From NCBI RefSeq assembly GCF_014652875.1, contig NZ_BMZQ01000002.1:434001-498000 (forward strand): 64,000 nucleotides of DNA, written 5' to 3'. The notes beneath the pieces were generated by a model that searched no databases, was not told where the DNA came from, and saw only the letters and a program-made list of their open reading frames with translations. Positions 27,447 through 37,853 of this stretch are shown piece by piece. The stretch comes from Tianweitania populi. Its GTDB lineage: Bacteria > Pseudomonadota > Alphaproteobacteria > Rhizobiales > Rhizobiaceae. How positions within the stretch are numbered: position 1 is the first letter of the stretch; every line of letters starts with the position of its first letter. A program made the position numbers and the translations under genes.

Positions 27447-30161
27447 TTGAACGCGCAGATACCGATCGACAAGACCAGCATCCAGCCGGCGGCGACGCCG
27501 ATGATGGAGCAGTACCATGCCATCAAGGCCGCGAACCCGGATTCGCTGCTGTTTTACCGCATGGGCGATTTTTACGAGCTGTTCTTCAACGATGCGGTGA
27601 TTGCGGCGGGCGTGCTCGGCATCGCGCTCACCAAACGCGGCAAGCATCTGGGCGAAGACATTCCGATGTGCGGCGTGCCCATGCATGCCGCCGACGATTA
27701 CCTTTCCAAGCTGATCGGGCGCGGCCACCGCGTGGCCGTGTGCGACCAGATCGAGGATCCGGCGGAGGCCAAGAAGCGCGGTTCGAAGTCGGTTGTGGCT
27801 CGCGATGTCGTGCGGCTCGTCACGCCCGGCACGATTACGGAAGAAAAGCTGCTCGCACCGGGTGAAGCGAGCTACCTGATGGCGCTCGGCCGCGCCAAGG
27901 GCGCCGACGCGCCGTTTGCGCTGGCCTGGATCGACATCAGCACCGGTGCCTTCACCGTCATGGATACGACAGGAGATCGCTTATTGGCCGACATCCTGCG
28001 CATCGAGCCGCGCGAGTTGATCGTGCCAGAGCCGGTATTTTACGACCCCGAGCTGAAGCCGGTGTTCGATGTGCTGGGCCGCGTCGCCAATCCGCAACCG
28101 GCCAGCCAGTTCGACGGGGCGGCTGCCGAAGGGCGCATCACCCGTTATTATGATGTCGCGACGCTGGATGGGTTCGGCTCCTTCTCGCGCCCTGCCCTGT
28201 CAGCCATCGCCGGTGCCATCGCCTATGTGGAGAAGACGCAGAAGGCCGAGCGACCGCCTTTGGCGCGACCTTGCCGTGAGGATGGGGGCGCGGCCGTCTT
28301 CATCGATCCGGCGACGCGCGGCAGTCTGGAACTCACCCGCACGCAGTCGGGCTCCCGCGATGGCAGTCTGATCGCGGCGATCGATCGGACGGTGACGGGC
28401 GCCGGTGCACGGTTGCTCGCCGAACGCCTCACCGCGCCGCTGACCGATGCCAACGCGATCAATGCCCGGCTCGATTCCGTATCCTTCTTCTGCGCCGAAG
28501 GGCGGTTAGCGGAAACGCTGCGGCTGGCCCTGCGCGACGTGCCGGATCTCATGCGCGCGCTGACCCGGCTGGCGCTGCATCGCGGCGGGCCGCGTGATCT
28601 CGGCGCCATCGGCTCCGGCCTCAAGGCAGCACAAGCGATTGCCGACCTGATGAACCAAGCCACGCTGCCGGCTGAGCTGCAAGCGGCGGTGCATGGGCTG
28701 CAAGCCTTGCCGTCGATTGTCGCCGACAGTCTGGCGGCTGCGCTCGACGACAGCCTGCCGCTGCTCAAGCGCGACGGTGGTTTCATCAGCAAGACCCATC
28801 ACGCCGAGCTCGACGAAATGCGTGCGCTTGCCACCGAGTCCCGCCAAGTGATCGCCGCTATGGAGCGCGACCTGTGCGAAGAAACCGGCATTCGCGCGCT
28901 CAAAATCCGGCACAACAATGTGCTGGGCTATTATATCGAAGTCAGCGCCGGGAACTCGGACGCGCTGACCAACACGCCGGAAGCCAAGGCGCGCTTCATT
29001 CACCGCCAGACCATGGCCAACGCCATGCGCTTCACCACGACCGAACTCGCCGGTCTGGAAACGAAGATCGCCAACGCCGCCGACCGCGCGCTGACGATCG
29101 AACTCGGCCTGTTCGACGCGCTGGTGGCACTGGTGGTGGAACACGCCGAAGCTATCCGACAGGCTGCAAGTGCGCTGGCGGTTCTGGATGTTTCGGCGGC
29201 CCTCGCGGCGCTGGCGGCGTCTGAAAGCTACAACCGCCCGCATGTCGATGACAGCCTCGACTTCTGCATCGAGGGCGGCCGCCATCCGGTGGTGGAACAG
29301 GCGCTACGACGTCAGAACGCGCCGGCCTTCGTGATGAACGATTGCGATCTGTCGCCGGAAAAATCCGGGCAAGCCGGCAAGATCTGGCTTCTGACCGGCC
29401 CTAACATGGGCGGTAAATCGACCTTCCTGCGTCAGAACGCCCTGATTACGCTGATGGCCCAGATGGGCGCTTTCGTGCCGGCCCGCTCGGCGCGCATTGG
29501 CGTCGTTGATCGCCTGTTTTCCCGTGTCGGCGCGTCCGACGATCTGGCACGCGGCCGCTCCACCTTCATGGTGGAAATGGTGGAGACCGCCGCCATCCTC
29601 AACCAGGCCGGTTCTCGCGCGCTGGTGATCCTGGACGAGATCGGGCGCGGCACCGCCACCTTCGACGGCCTGTCGATCGCCTGGGCGGCGGTGGAATATC
29701 TGCACGAGAAAAACCGCTGCCGCGCTTTGTTCGCCACCCACTTCCACGAGATGACCGCGCTTGCCCAAAAGCTGCCGCGCCTCGCCAACGTCACCATGCG
29801 CGTGAAGGAATGGGACGGCGAGGTCGTGTTTTTGCATGAAGTCGGCAAGGGCGCGGCCGACCGCTCCTACGGCGTCCAGGTCGCGCGCCTCGCCGGCCTG
29901 CCGAAGTCGGTCGTGGAGCGCGCCCGCGCCGTGCTCGCCCAGCTCGAAGCCGGCGCCACCTCGGGCAAAGCGACGAAGCTGGTGGACGACCTACCCCTGT
30001 TCAGCGCGGCCCTACGCGAGCCGCCGAAACCGGCTGCCGTAGACGCGCTGCGTGAGGCGATGGGGGCGATCAACCCGGACGATCTCAGCCCAAGGGAGGC
30101 ACTTGAGGCGCTGTATCGGTTGAAGGGGTTGGCTGGGGAGAAGTTGGCTGGGGAGAAGTAG
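27447..30161 (+). CDS. mutS: DNA mismatch repair protein MutS
   Basis: About 904 residues. The mismatch-binding domain starts with [12 protein letters not shown] and [12 protein letters not shown], the latter holding the Phe-x-Glu mismatch wedge. The ATPase has Walker [10 protein letters not shown] (near residue 651) and Walker B-like [13 protein letters not shown] (near 730), then the [11 protein letters not shown] dimer helix-turn-helix. The start is unclear: a TTG at 27447 with GAGG at correct spacing gives the normal rhizobial length; an ATG at 27501 is the alternative. The C-terminus ends in a 15-bp tandem duplication encoding [10 protein letters not shown]. It is divergent from the malic enzyme gene. 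Confidence 0.95.
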   Translation: MNAQIPIDKTSIQPAATPMMEQYHAIKAANPDSLLFYRMGDFYELFFNDAVIAAGVLGIALTKRGKHLGEDIPMCGVPMHAADDYLSKLIGRGHRVAVCDQIEDPAEAKKRGSKSVVARDVVRLVTPGTITEEKLLAPGEASYLMALGRAKGADAPFALAWIDISTGAFTVMDTTGDRLLADILRIEPRELIVPEPVFYDPELKPVFDVLGRVANPQPASQFDGAAAEGRITRYYDVATLDGFGSFSRPALSAIAGAIAYVEKTQKAERPPLARPCREDGGAAVFIDPATRGSLELTRTQSGSRDGSLIAAIDRTVTGAGARLLAERLTAPLTDANAINARLDSVSFFCAEGRLAETLRLALRDVPDLMRALTRLALHRGGPRDLGAIGSGLKAAQAIADLMNQATLPAELQAAVHGLQALPSIVADSLAAALDDSLPLLKRDGGFISKTHHAELDEMRALATESRQVIAAMERDLCEETGIRALKIRHNNVLGYYIEVSAGNSDALTNTPEAKARFIHRQTMANAMRFTTTELAGLETKIANAADRALTIELGLFDALVALVVEHAEAIRQAASALAVLDVSAALAALAASESYNRPHVDDSLDFCIEGGRHPVVEQALRRQNAPAFVMNDCDLSPEKSGQAGKIWLLTGPNMGGKSTFLRQNALITLMAQMGAFVPARSARIGVVDRLFSRVGASDDLARGRSTFMVEMVETAAILNQAGSRALVILDEIGRGTATFDGLSIAWAAVEYLHEKNRCRALFATHFHEMTALAQKLPRLANVTMRVKEWDGEVVFLHEVGKGAADRSYGVQVARLAGLPKSVVERARAVLAQLEAGATSGKATKLVDDLPLFSAALREPPKPAAVDALREAMGAINPDDLSPREALEALYRLKGLAGEKLAGEK
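30129..30158 (+). repeat. 15-bp perfect tandem repeat at the 3' end of mutS
   Basis: TTGGCTGGGGAGAAG occurs twice head-to-tail immediately before the mutS stop codon and duplicates the residues LAGEK. It looks like a recent slippage duplication in a non-critical tail. Confidence 0.85.
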
Positions 30162-30175
30162 GCTCGCTTGTCTTT

Positions 30176-30577
30176 TCAGGCGAGCTTCGCTTTGCGCTTC
30201 GCGGCGCCGCCGGACAAATTCAGCGCAATCGCAGCGCGAATGAGTGCTTTGAACGCGTCTTCATCGAGAACATCCTCTTGCCCGATGTCGATCGCGCGCC
30301 TGACCTTGCCATCGAGACTTGAGTTGAACAGGCCTGTCGGATCAGCAAGCGCCGCGCCCTTGGCAAAGATCAGCTTGACCACAGCCTTGTAGGTTTCACC
30401 GGTGCAGAGAATGCCGGCATGTTCCCACACCGGAACGCCGCGCCACTTCCATGTTTCTTCCACCTGGGGATCGGCGGCACGGATGAGAGCGCGGATCTTG
30501 GCCAGCGTTTGGCCGCGCCAATCGCGGAGTTCCTTTATTCTTGCATCGATGAGCGCTGAGGGTGATGGTTCTGTCAT
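30176..30577 (-). CDS. DUF1801 domain protein
   Basis: A 133-residue protein of the DUF1801/YdhG-like fold. It shows DARIKELRDWRGQTLAKIRALI, then EETWKWRGVPVWEHAGILCTGETYKAVVKLIFAKGA (only short parts are diagnostic: WKWRGVPVW and VKLIFAKG). Members resemble the iron chaperone frataxin in fold and are of unknown function. The start at 30577 has GGAGG upstream; a GTG-less extension by two residues is possible. It converges with mutS at a short inverted repeat, and lies 36 bases downstream of nothing co-directional but the HxlR gene stop region. Confidence 0.78.
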   Translation of the reverse strand: MTEPSPSALIDARIKELRDWRGQTLAKIRALIRAADPQVEETWKWRGVPVWEHAGILCTGETYKAVVKLIFAKGAALADPTGLFNSSLDGKVRRAIDIGQEDVLDEDAFKALIRAAIALNLSGGAAKRKAKLA

Positions 30578-30613
30578 GATCAAGGCTCCTCCATCGGACG
30601 GACGGCGTTCGAC

Positions 30614-31036
30614 TTACCGCCCATCGAACACCTCACGCGCCTTCTCCACCGTCTCAAGATTCTCTTCCGCCCAGATCCAGACACCGCAAAAGGCAGCGCC
30701 GAGGCTTTGGCCGAGTTCGGTCAGGCGGTAGTCCACATGAGGCGGAACGATGGGGTGGACGGTGCGGGTCACCATGCCGTCGCGCTCCATCTGGCGCAGC
30801 GTCTGGGTCAGCATCTTCTGGCTGATGCCTTCGATCTTGCGGGCAAGCTGGGTGAAGCGCAGCTCGCCATGCGCATCCAGAACCTCCAGGATGATCATCG
30901 TCCACTTATCGGCGACACGACCGATCAACTCGTTGACCAGCCGTTCGATGCGCGGATCGAGCACTTCCGGCGGCGGAGTCTTGGCGACCTTTTTCGCCTG
31001 ACAGATCGTGGCGGCATCGAATGGCAGGCTCGTCAT
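30614..31036 (-). CDS. HxlR-family transcriptional regulator
   Basis: A 140-residue winged-helix regulator. It shows a Cys at residue 12 (ATICQAKK), the helix RVADKWTMIILEVL, recognition helix KIEGISQKMLTQTLRQ and wing IVPPHVDYRLTELG, which define the HxlR family. A thiol-based redox or electrophile switch is possible. It is divergent from a short-chain dehydrogenase gene, and two near-identical 14-bp direct repeats with a 19-bp period lie between them, the likely operator. This is the second HxlR/oxidoreductase divergent pair in the window. Confidence 0.88.
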   Translation of the reverse strand: MTSLPFDAATICQAKKVAKTPPPEVLDPRIERLVNELIGRVADKWTMIILEVLDAHGELRFTQLARKIEGISQKMLTQTLRQMERDGMVTRTVHPIVPPHVDYRLTELGQSLGAAFCGVWIWAEENLETVEKAREVFDGR

Positions 31037-31047
31037 CTCTCACTCTC

Positions 31048-31080
31048 TTTCAGGTAAGTACAAATCTTTCAGGTGCCTAC
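31048..31080. promoter_or_regulatory. Direct-repeat operator candidate (HxlR/SDR intergenic)
   Basis: TTTCAGGTAAGTAC (31048-31061) and TTTCAGGTGCCTAC (31067-31080) match at 11 of 14 positions and repeat every 19 bp, close to two turns of helix. They lie between two divergent starts, 12 bases from the HxlR ATG, so they are a plausible binding site for HxlR dimers. Confidence 0.5.
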
Positions 31081-31137
31081 TTTCGTTTGGATTGTAGCGG
31101 TTTACATCAGGGGCTTCAATTTCAAGGAGCAGTTTTC

Positions 31138-31902
31138 ATGAACAAGTCTGGCAACACCATTCTCATCACCGGCGGCGGCTCTGGCATCGGCGCGGCACTG
31201 GCCCAGCGCTTCCATGATCTCGGCAATACCGTGATTGTCGCCGGACGCCGGCAGGACGCGCTCGACGCCACGATCGCCGGTCGGCCCAACATGCATGCGA
31301 TGACGCTCGACGTGGAAAGCGAAGCTGGGATCGCCGACTTCGCAGGCCGCCTGCTTGCTGCACATCCAGACGTCAACGTCCTGATCAACAATGCCGGCAT
31401 CATGCGCTTCGAGGCATTAGACCGTAGCCGCGATCTGGCCGATGCCGAAGCGACGATCACCACCAACCTGCTGGGTCCGATCCGGGTGACCAATGCGCTG
31501 ATCGATCACCTTGCCACGAAGTCCGGTGCCGCGATCGTCAACGTGACGTCAGGCTTGGCCTTCGTGCCGCTGGTCATGACGCCGACCTATAATGCGACAA
31601 AGGCTGCGATCCATTCCTATACCGTCTCGCTGCGCGCAGCACTGGAAGGCAAGGTCGAGGTGATCGAACTCGCGCCGCCAGCCGTCCAAACCGGCCTGAC
31701 ACCAGGCCAGGAAACGCTTGAGGGCTACCAGCCCCTGAACGAGTTTATCGATGAGGTGATGGCTCTGTTTGCACAGACACCAACTCCGTCCGAGATCCTC
31801 GTCCAGCGCGTGAAGTTCCTGCGCAACGCCGAAGCCGAAGGCCGCTTCGATAAGACGCTGCAGCAGCTCAACGAGACCGTGACCAAGGCGCGACACGGTT
31901 AA
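31138..31902 (+). CDS. Short-chain dehydrogenase/reductase (DltE-like)
   Basis: A 254-residue classical SDR. The cofactor motif TGGGSGIGAAL (12-22), NNAGIM (85-90), and the catalytic Ser and YNATKAA (Tyr-x3-Lys) are intact. The family resembles DltE-type oxidoreductases often placed next to HxlR regulators. The substrate is unknown, but a carbonyl or quinone compound sensed by the divergent regulator would fit. The ATG has AAGGAGC upstream; the longer frame from 31021 overlaps the operator and is rejected. A hairpin terminator overlaps its 3' border. Confidence 0.88.
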   Translation: MNKSGNTILITGGGSGIGAALAQRFHDLGNTVIVAGRRQDALDATIAGRPNMHAMTLDVESEAGIADFAGRLLAAHPDVNVLINNAGIMRFEALDRSRDLADAEATITTNLLGPIRVTNALIDHLATKSGAAIVNVTSGLAFVPLVMTPTYNATKAAIHSYTVSLRAALEGKVEVIELAPPAVQTGLTPGQETLEGYQPLNEFIDEVMALFAQTPTPSEILVQRVKFLRNAEAEGRFDKTLQQLNETVTKARHG

Positions 31903-31923
31903 TCGCGGGGTTTTACCCCGCGA
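31903..31923. terminator. Hairpin between convergent SDR and Hsp70-like genes
   Basis: TCGCGGGG (31903-31910) pairs perfectly with CCCCGCGA (31916-31923) over TTTTA. The loop contains the stop codon of the minus-strand gene. There is no long T-tract, so termination may be partial in both directions. Confidence 0.6.
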
Positions 31924-33172
31924 ACTTCCGATCCGCATCCACCGCCAGGCCCAGCCCGACGCTGCCGAACCGGTCGCCCTGCACCGCGCGTGCGTTGGGG
32001 AACAGCTTGAGCACGCTTTCGCGCAGCAGCGGCACGGCGGTGGAGCCACCTGTCAGGAACAGCGTGTCGATGCGCTCGGGGGTCAATCCAGCGTCGGCGA
32101 GGGTTGTGGTGATCGTGTCGGTGATGCGGGTGATCGGCGGGGTGATGGCGTTTTCGAGACCGGCGCGGGTGAAGGGGACGCGCAGGGTCTCGTCCATCAG
32201 GCGCATTTCGAGCGCTGTGTCGTCCAAGTCGGTGAGCGCGATCTTGGCGCTTTCGACGCGGGCAGCGAGTGCATGGCCCTGCCGGTTTTCCACGATGTCG
32301 ATCAGGCGATCGACCTTACCTTGCTCGGCCGCCTCGTAGCGGATTTGGCGCAGCGTGTTCAGGGCGCGGGCGGTGTAAAGCAGGTTGATGCGCTGCCATG
32401 TCGCGAGGTCGTAATAGGTGCCGACAGGCAGTTCGCGGCGGCCATCCTTGGTCAGCGTCTTCATGCCGAGTTCGGGCATGACATGGGCAACGGAAGCCAG
32501 ACGGTCGAGATCGGTGCCGCCGACATGCACGCCAGTGTTTGCCAGGATGTCCTCGCGGCGGTCGGTGGCGCGTGCGCGCTCCGGTGACACGCGCACGATG
32601 GAGAAGTCTGACGTGCCGCCGCCGATATCGACGATCAGCGCCAGTTCCTCGTGGGCGACCGTGCGCTCGTAATCGAGGGCGGCAGCGATCGGCTCGTACT
32701 GGAATTCGATATGCTTGAAGCCGCGCTTTTCGGCGGCCTTTTGCAGCTCGTCCTGCGCGCGGCGGTCGGCGGCTTCGTCTTCGTCCACGAAATGCACGGG
32801 ACGGCCGAGCACGACATGCTCGACGGCGGTACCGCGCGCGGTATCCAGCGCCTGCTTGAGATGATCGAGAAAGGCACCGATGATGTCCGTGAAAGCGAGA
32901 TTCTGCGCTTTCGCACGGGTTTTTTCGTTGATCAGCGAGGTGCCGAGCACGCTTTTCAGGGCGCGCAGCAAACGGCCTTCGACGTTTTCGGTGTAGTCGG
33001 CTATCGCGCGGCGACCGAAATAGGTGCCGTTATCCTCGAAGTTGAAGAACACGGCTGACGGAATGGTGAGGTGCTCGCCCTCCACCGCAACGAGCCTGGG
33101 CGCGCCATTCTCGACAAAGCCGACGGTCGAGTTGGACGTGCCGAAATCGATGCCACCGCTGATCGGTTTCAT
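31913..33172 (-). CDS. Hsp70-family protein, nucleotide-binding domain only (YegD-like)
   Basis: A 419-residue actin-fold ATPase. Phosphate-1 motif GIDFGTSNSTVGFV opens the protein, phosphate-2 is LIVDIGGGTSDFSIV, and the adenosine motif is LTGGSTAVPLLRE. The C-terminal peptide-binding and lid domains of DnaK are missing, so it resembles E. coli YegD, whose function is unknown. The start at 33172 follows a fair binding site; a longer frame to 33232 lacks one. It stands alone, divergent from glnD, with no DnaJ or GrpE gene nearby. Confidence 0.87.
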   Translation of the reverse strand: MKPISGGIDFGTSNSTVGFVENGAPRLVAVEGEHLTIPSAVFFNFEDNGTYFGRRAIADYTENVEGRLLRALKSVLGTSLINEKTRAKAQNLAFTDIIGAFLDHLKQALDTARGTAVEHVVLGRPVHFVDEDEAADRRAQDELQKAAEKRGFKHIEFQYEPIAAALDYERTVAHEELALIVDIGGGTSDFSIVRVSPERARATDRREDILANTGVHVGGTDLDRLASVAHVMPELGMKTLTKDGRRELPVGTYYDLATWQRINLLYTARALNTLRQIRYEAAEQGKVDRLIDIVENRQGHALAARVESAKIALTDLDDTALEMRLMDETLRVPFTRAGLENAITPPITRITDTITTTLADAGLTPERIDTLFLTGGSTAVPLLRESVLKLFPNARAVQGDRFGSVGLGLAVDADRKFAG

Positions 33173-33321
33173 GTTTGTCTTCCTCGAACGGTGTGGGTTT
33201 TGAAAAAGGAAGGGCGCGCCTACACGAAGCACACCCCTCTTGTCGAGGGTAGAACGATGCGATCAGCCTTCCCTTAAGACGCTGCAGGTATTACAGCGCG
33301 CTTGGAACTGTCCGAGGTCGC

Positions 33322-36117
33322 ATGACGCGCATTCCCCTTAAGCTTGAAGAGATGGTGGACGGCACGACGCTGCGCGGCCGGTTGGAAGCGCTGGCCGGCG
33401 ATGCCGGCGGGACATCGCAGAACCGCGCTGCGATCGTTGCCGCGCTGCGCGAGACCATCAAGAACGGCAAGGCCCACGCGGAACAGCTGCTGACCGAGGA
33501 CGGCGGCGGCACGGCGTGCGCGCAACGCATCTCACATCTCATGGATGAGGTGATCCGCGCGCTGTATGATTTTGCCGCGACCCACATCTATCCGCGCATC
33601 AATCCATCATCCGGCGAGCGCATGACGCTGGTGGCCGTCGGCGGTTATGGGCGTGGAACGCTGGCGCCCGGCTCAGACATCGACCTTCTGTTCCTGCTGC
33701 CCTACAAGCAAACGCCCTGGGGCGAGCAGATCGCCGAATATATTCTCTACGTGCTGTGGGATCTCGGCCTGAAGGTCGGTCACGCCACCCGCACGGTGGA
33801 TGAATGCATCAGGCTGTCGCGCAGCGACATGACGATCCGCACCGCGATCCTGGAAGCGCGCTTCATCTGGGGCGAAGAGCCACTTTACGACGAGCTAATG
33901 GAGCGCTTCGACCGTGAGGTGGTGAAGGATACCGGGCCGGAATTCATTGCCGCCAAGCTCGGCGAGCGCGACGAGCGCCACCGCAAATGGTTCGAAACGC
34001 GCTATCTCGTGGAGCCCAACGTCAAGGACGGCAAGGGCGGGTTGCGTGACCTCCATACGCTGTTCTGGATCGCCAAATATTTCTACCGCGTGCGGACCGG
34101 CGAGGAGCTGGTGCGCAAGGGTGTGTTTACGCGCCAGGAATATCGCGCCTTCACCAAGGCAGAAGACTTCCTGTGGGCGGTGCGCTGCCACCTGCATTTC
34201 CTGACGAAGAAGCCGGAAGAGCGGCTGTATTTCGACGTGCAGCGCGATATCGCGGAGCGTCTCGGCTATGTCGCGCATCCTGGCCTGTCGGCCGTCGAGC
34301 GCTTCATGAAGCACTACTTCCTGATGGCGAAGACGGTGGGCGACCTTACCCGCATCTTCTGTTCCGCGCTGGAAGAAGAGCAGGACAAGCATGTCGAAGG
34401 CTTCAACCGCCTGTTCCAGAGCTTTTCGCGCCGCCGCCGCAAGCTGCCCGGCACCAGCGATTTCGTGATCGACAACAACCGCATCACGATCGCCCGCGAT
34501 GACGTCTTTGAAAAAGATCCGGTGAACCTGATCCGGCTGTTCTGGTTCGCCGACCGGCATGGGCTGGAATATCATGCGGATGCGCTGCGGCTCGTCACGC
34601 GCTCGCTGCAGCTTGTCGACCGCACGCTGCGGCGTGACAAACAAGCCAACCGCTTGTTCCTCGATCTCCTGACCTCACATCGCAATCCCGAGCTCAATCT
34701 TCTGCGGATGAATGAGGCGGGGTTGCTCGGCAAGTTCATCCCGGACTTCGGCAAGATCGTCGCAATGATGCAGTTCAACATGTATCATCATTATACCGTG
34801 GATGAGCATCTGCTGCATTGCGTCGGCGTGCTTGCAGCCATCGAGCAGGGCCGCGAGGCCACTATTCATCCGATGACCACCAAGCTGATGCCGGGCATGA
34901 AGGCGCAGCGCGAGCTGCTTTATGTGGCCGTGCTGCTGCATGACATCGCCAAGGGCCGCCCGGAGGATCATTCGGAAGCGGGTGCGAAGATCGCGCGCCG
35001 GCTTTGCCCCATCATGGGGTTCTCGGCGGGCGACACGGAAACCATCGCCTGGCTGATCGAGAACCATCTGGTGATGTCGATGACCGCGCAAACGCGCGAT
35101 CTCAACGACCGCAAGACGATCGAGGATTTCGCCGCCGTGGTGCAATCGGTGGAGCGGCTGAAGCTGCTCGCGGTGTTGACCGTCTGCGACATTCGCGGCG
35201 TCGGGCCCGGCGTGTTCAACGGCTGGAAGGGTCAGCTGCTGCGCACGCTGTATTATGAAACCGAACTGCTTCTGACCGGCGGATTTTCGGAGACCTCGCG
35301 CGGCGAGCGCGGCGTTGCGGGACGCATCGCGCTGACCCGCGCCTTGGGCGACTGGCCGGACGCCGAGCGCGATCGCGTCGTCGCCGTGCATTATGACAAT
35401 TACCTGATGACCGTCGACCTGGTGGATCAGCTCCGCCACGCCGCCTTTATCCGCGATACCGACCAGGCCGGCCGGCGTCTCGCCACGATGGTCAACCCGC
35501 GCCCGGTTGAAGGCGTGACCGAGATCACCATTCTAGCGCCCGACCATCCGCGCTTGTTGTCCGTTATCGCAGGCGCCTGTGCCGGTGCGGGTGCCAACAT
35601 CGTGGATGCTCAGATCTTCACCACCGTGGATGGCCGCGCGCTGGATACGATCCTGATCACCAGGGAGTTCGACCTGGATCAGGACGAGGAACGCCGCGCA
35701 CGGCGCGTCGGCACGCTGATCGAGGATGTTCTTTCGGGCAAAAGCTGGCTGCCGGACATGATCGAAAAGCGCACCAAGCCCAAGCGCGGGCAAAAAGTGT
35801 TCCGCATCACGCCGCATGCGTCCTTGCGCAACACGCTGAGCAACCGCTTTTCGGTGATCGAGGTCGAAGGTCTGGATCGCCCGGGCCTTCTGTCGGAAAT
35901 CACCGGTGCGCTGTCGGATCTCTCGCTCGACATCGCGTCCGCCCACATCACCACTTTCGGCGAGAAGGTGATCGACACCTTCTATGTCACCGATCTCACC
36001 GGGCAGAAGATCGAGAACCCGACCCGCATGGAGATGATCCTGACGCGGCTGCGCGAGGTTCTCGAGAATGGGACGCGGCCTGCTGCGGCCCGCACGTCCA
36101 TGCCTGAGAAAGCCTGA
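33322..36117 (+). CDS. glnD: Bifunctional PII uridylyltransferase/uridylyl-removing enzyme
   Basis: A 931-residue nitrogen sensor that uridylylates PII (GlnB/GlnK) when glutamine is low and removes UMP when it is high. The nucleotidyltransferase domain has [18 protein letters not shown] (107-124) with Asp119 and Asp121; the HD hydrolase has [20 protein letters not shown] (shortened: [13 protein letters not shown]) near residue 540; two ACT domains at about 735-815 and 845-920 bind glutamine. This links to rpoN and ptsN elsewhere in the window. murJ follows after 30 bases. Confidence 0.96.
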   Translation: MTRIPLKLEEMVDGTTLRGRLEALAGDAGGTSQNRAAIVAALRETIKNGKAHAEQLLTEDGGGTACAQRISHLMDEVIRALYDFAATHIYPRINPSSGERMTLVAVGGYGRGTLAPGSDIDLLFLLPYKQTPWGEQIAEYILYVLWDLGLKVGHATRTVDECIRLSRSDMTIRTAILEARFIWGEEPLYDELMERFDREVVKDTGPEFIAAKLGERDERHRKWFETRYLVEPNVKDGKGGLRDLHTLFWIAKYFYRVRTGEELVRKGVFTRQEYRAFTKAEDFLWAVRCHLHFLTKKPEERLYFDVQRDIAERLGYVAHPGLSAVERFMKHYFLMAKTVGDLTRIFCSALEEEQDKHVEGFNRLFQSFSRRRRKLPGTSDFVIDNNRITIARDDVFEKDPVNLIRLFWFADRHGLEYHADALRLVTRSLQLVDRTLRRDKQANRLFLDLLTSHRNPELNLLRMNEAGLLGKFIPDFGKIVAMMQFNMYHHYTVDEHLLHCVGVLAAIEQGREATIHPMTTKLMPGMKAQRELLYVAVLLHDIAKGRPEDHSEAGAKIARRLCPIMGFSAGDTETIAWLIENHLVMSMTAQTRDLNDRKTIEDFAAVVQSVERLKLLAVLTVCDIRGVGPGVFNGWKGQLLRTLYYETELLLTGGFSETSRGERGVAGRIALTRALGDWPDAERDRVVAVHYDNYLMTVDLVDQLRHAAFIRDTDQAGRRLATMVNPRPVEGVTEITILAPDHPRLLSVIAGACAGAGANIVDAQIFTTVDGRALDTILITREFDLDQDEERRARRVGTLIEDVLSGKSWLPDMIEKRTKPKRGQKVFRITPHASLRNTLSNRFSVIEVEGLDRPGLLSEITGALSDLSLDIASAHITTFGEKVIDTFYVTDLTGQKIENPTRMEMILTRLREVLENGTRPAAARTSMPEKA

Positions 36118-36147
36118 TATGATCGCCCTTGTCCTCGGAGCGGCCGC

Positions 36148-37713
36148 ATGAGCCTTGCCAAGAAACTTGCGACGGTCGCATCCGGCACGCTGATGAGCCG
36201 TGTGCTCGGCTTCGCGCGCGAAATGCTGATGGCGGCAGCGCTCGGCACCGGGCCGGTGGCGGACGCCTTCTACGCTGCCTTTCAATTCCCCAACACGTTT
36301 CGCCGCTTGTTTGCCGAAGGCGCCTTCAACGCCGCTTTCGTGCCGCTGTTTGCCAAGGAGATCGAGCAGAACGGCCTCGATGGCGCGCGGCGCTTCTCCG
36401 AGGAAGTCTTCGGCGTTTTGTTCACCGTGCTTCTTGTCGTGACGATTGCCATGGAGCTCGCAATGCCCGTGCTCATCGCCACCATCGTGGCGCCGGGCTT
36501 TGCCGACGATCCCGCGCAGTTTGCGCTGACGAAGTCGCTGGCGATCATCATGTTCCCTTATCTCGCCTGCATGTCGCTGGCGGCGATGATGGCGGGCATG
36601 CTGAACTCGCTGCGCCGCTATTTCGCGGCAGCCGTAGCGCCCGTTTTCCTCAACGTAATCCTGATCGCGGTTCTGGCCGCCGGCTGGCAGCAGGGTTGGG
36701 ATGCGACGGCGATCGGCTACGGCCTGTCCTGGGGCGTGCTGGCCGCCGGCGTTGTGCAACTGGCCATTGTCTGGATTGCCGCGCGCATGGCCGGCATCAA
36801 GCTTGGCTTTACACGGCCGAAGATGACACCAAACGTCAGGCGCCTGCTGGTGCTCGCTTTACCCGCTGCCATCACGGGCGGCATCACGCAGATCAACCAG
36901 TTGATCGGCACCGCCATCGCCTCCACGCAGAACAGCGCCGTGTCGAGCCTGGCGCTGGCCGACCGCGTTTATCAGTTGCCGCTCGGCGTCGTCGGCATCG
37001 CAGTAGCTATCGTGCTTCTGCCGGAACTGGCGCGCGCACTGAAGGCTGGCGACATGGCCGAGGCGACCAGCCTGCAGAACCGTTCCGTCGAGTTCAGCCT
37101 GTTCCTGACCCTGCCGGCCGCTGCCGGCCTGTTCGTTCTGGCCGAGCCGGTGGTGCGGGTGCTCTATGAACGTGGGCAATTTGCCGCCAACGGCTCGACC
37201 CCGCTGGTTGCCGCCGTGCTGGCGATCTTTGCGCTTGGACTGCCGGCCTTCGTGCTCATCAAGGCCTTCACACCTGGATACTTCGCCCGCGAAGACACGC
37301 GAACGCCGATGATCTTTGCGAGTTTGTCGGTTGCCCTCAACATCGCAATCGCACTGCTTCTCTTCCCGCGCATCGGTGCACCAGGCATTGCGACGGCGTC
37401 CGCCGCCGCCGGCTGGCTGAATGCGGCCATGCTGCTTGCCGTGCTCCTGCGACGCGGCCATTGGCAGAGCGATCGCGGCCTGGTCAAACGCCTGCCGCGC
37501 CTTTTGATTGCCACGCTCATCATGGGCGCGGCCCTGTGGTACGGCTTGCGCTGGTTCGCGCCGCAGCTTGCCTCGAACTCTGCCTTTATCGATCAAGTCT
37601 GGGCGCTTGGGCTGCTGGTTATCGGCGGGGCGGCGGTCTACATTCTCGCCGCTTTCGGCCTTGGTGGCGCAGATCTCGGCATCATCCGCCGCAGCGTACG
37701 TCGCAAGGCATGA
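36148..37713 (+). CDS. murJ: Lipid II flippase MurJ (MviN)
   Basis: A 521-residue polytopic membrane protein of the MOP superfamily, with about 14 helices, that flips lipid II across the inner membrane for peptidoglycan synthesis. The N-terminal motif LMSRVLGFAREMLMAAALG and AFNAAFVPLF (with ANFRRLFAEGAF-like Arg/Glu residues) are the family hallmarks, and YERGQF lies near residue 345. glnD-murJ-trpS order is conserved in rhizobia, although here a YeeE/YedE gene is inserted before trpS. Confidence 0.95.
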   Translation: MSLAKKLATVASGTLMSRVLGFAREMLMAAALGTGPVADAFYAAFQFPNTFRRLFAEGAFNAAFVPLFAKEIEQNGLDGARRFSEEVFGVLFTVLLVVTIAMELAMPVLIATIVAPGFADDPAQFALTKSLAIIMFPYLACMSLAAMMAGMLNSLRRYFAAAVAPVFLNVILIAVLAAGWQQGWDATAIGYGLSWGVLAAGVVQLAIVWIAARMAGIKLGFTRPKMTPNVRRLLVLALPAAITGGITQINQLIGTAIASTQNSAVSSLALADRVYQLPLGVVGIAVAIVLLPELARALKAGDMAEATSLQNRSVEFSLFLTLPAAAGLFVLAEPVVRVLYERGQFAANGSTPLVAAVLAIFALGLPAFVLIKAFTPGYFAREDTRTPMIFASLSVALNIAIALLLFPRIGAPGIATASAAAGWLNAAMLLAVLLRRGHWQSDRGLVKRLPRLLIATLIMGAALWYGLRWFAPQLASNSAFIDQVWALGLLVIGGAAVYILAAFGLGGADLGIIRRSVRRKA

Positions 37714-37755
37714 TCTCCGGTCTTTTCAACAAAGGTCGTCGTCGCAGAATTCTAG

Positions 37756-37776
37756 CCTAACCTTTCGTCGGTTAGG
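37756..37776 (+). terminator. Hairpin downstream of murJ
   Basis: CCTAACC (37756-37762) pairs perfectly with GGTTAGG (37770-37776) over a seven-base loop, 43 bases after murJ. It has no T-tract, so termination is doubtful. The GGAG inside its 3' arm would be the ribosome binding site of the longer start (37782) of the next gene, which it would mask. Confidence 0.45.
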
Positions 37777-37853
37777 AGCACATGATTCCTGTTGCCGCTT
37801 GTGGGGAAGGCTTACTTAAAGCCTATCCCGAACAATCATCGAGCGGAACAGCC

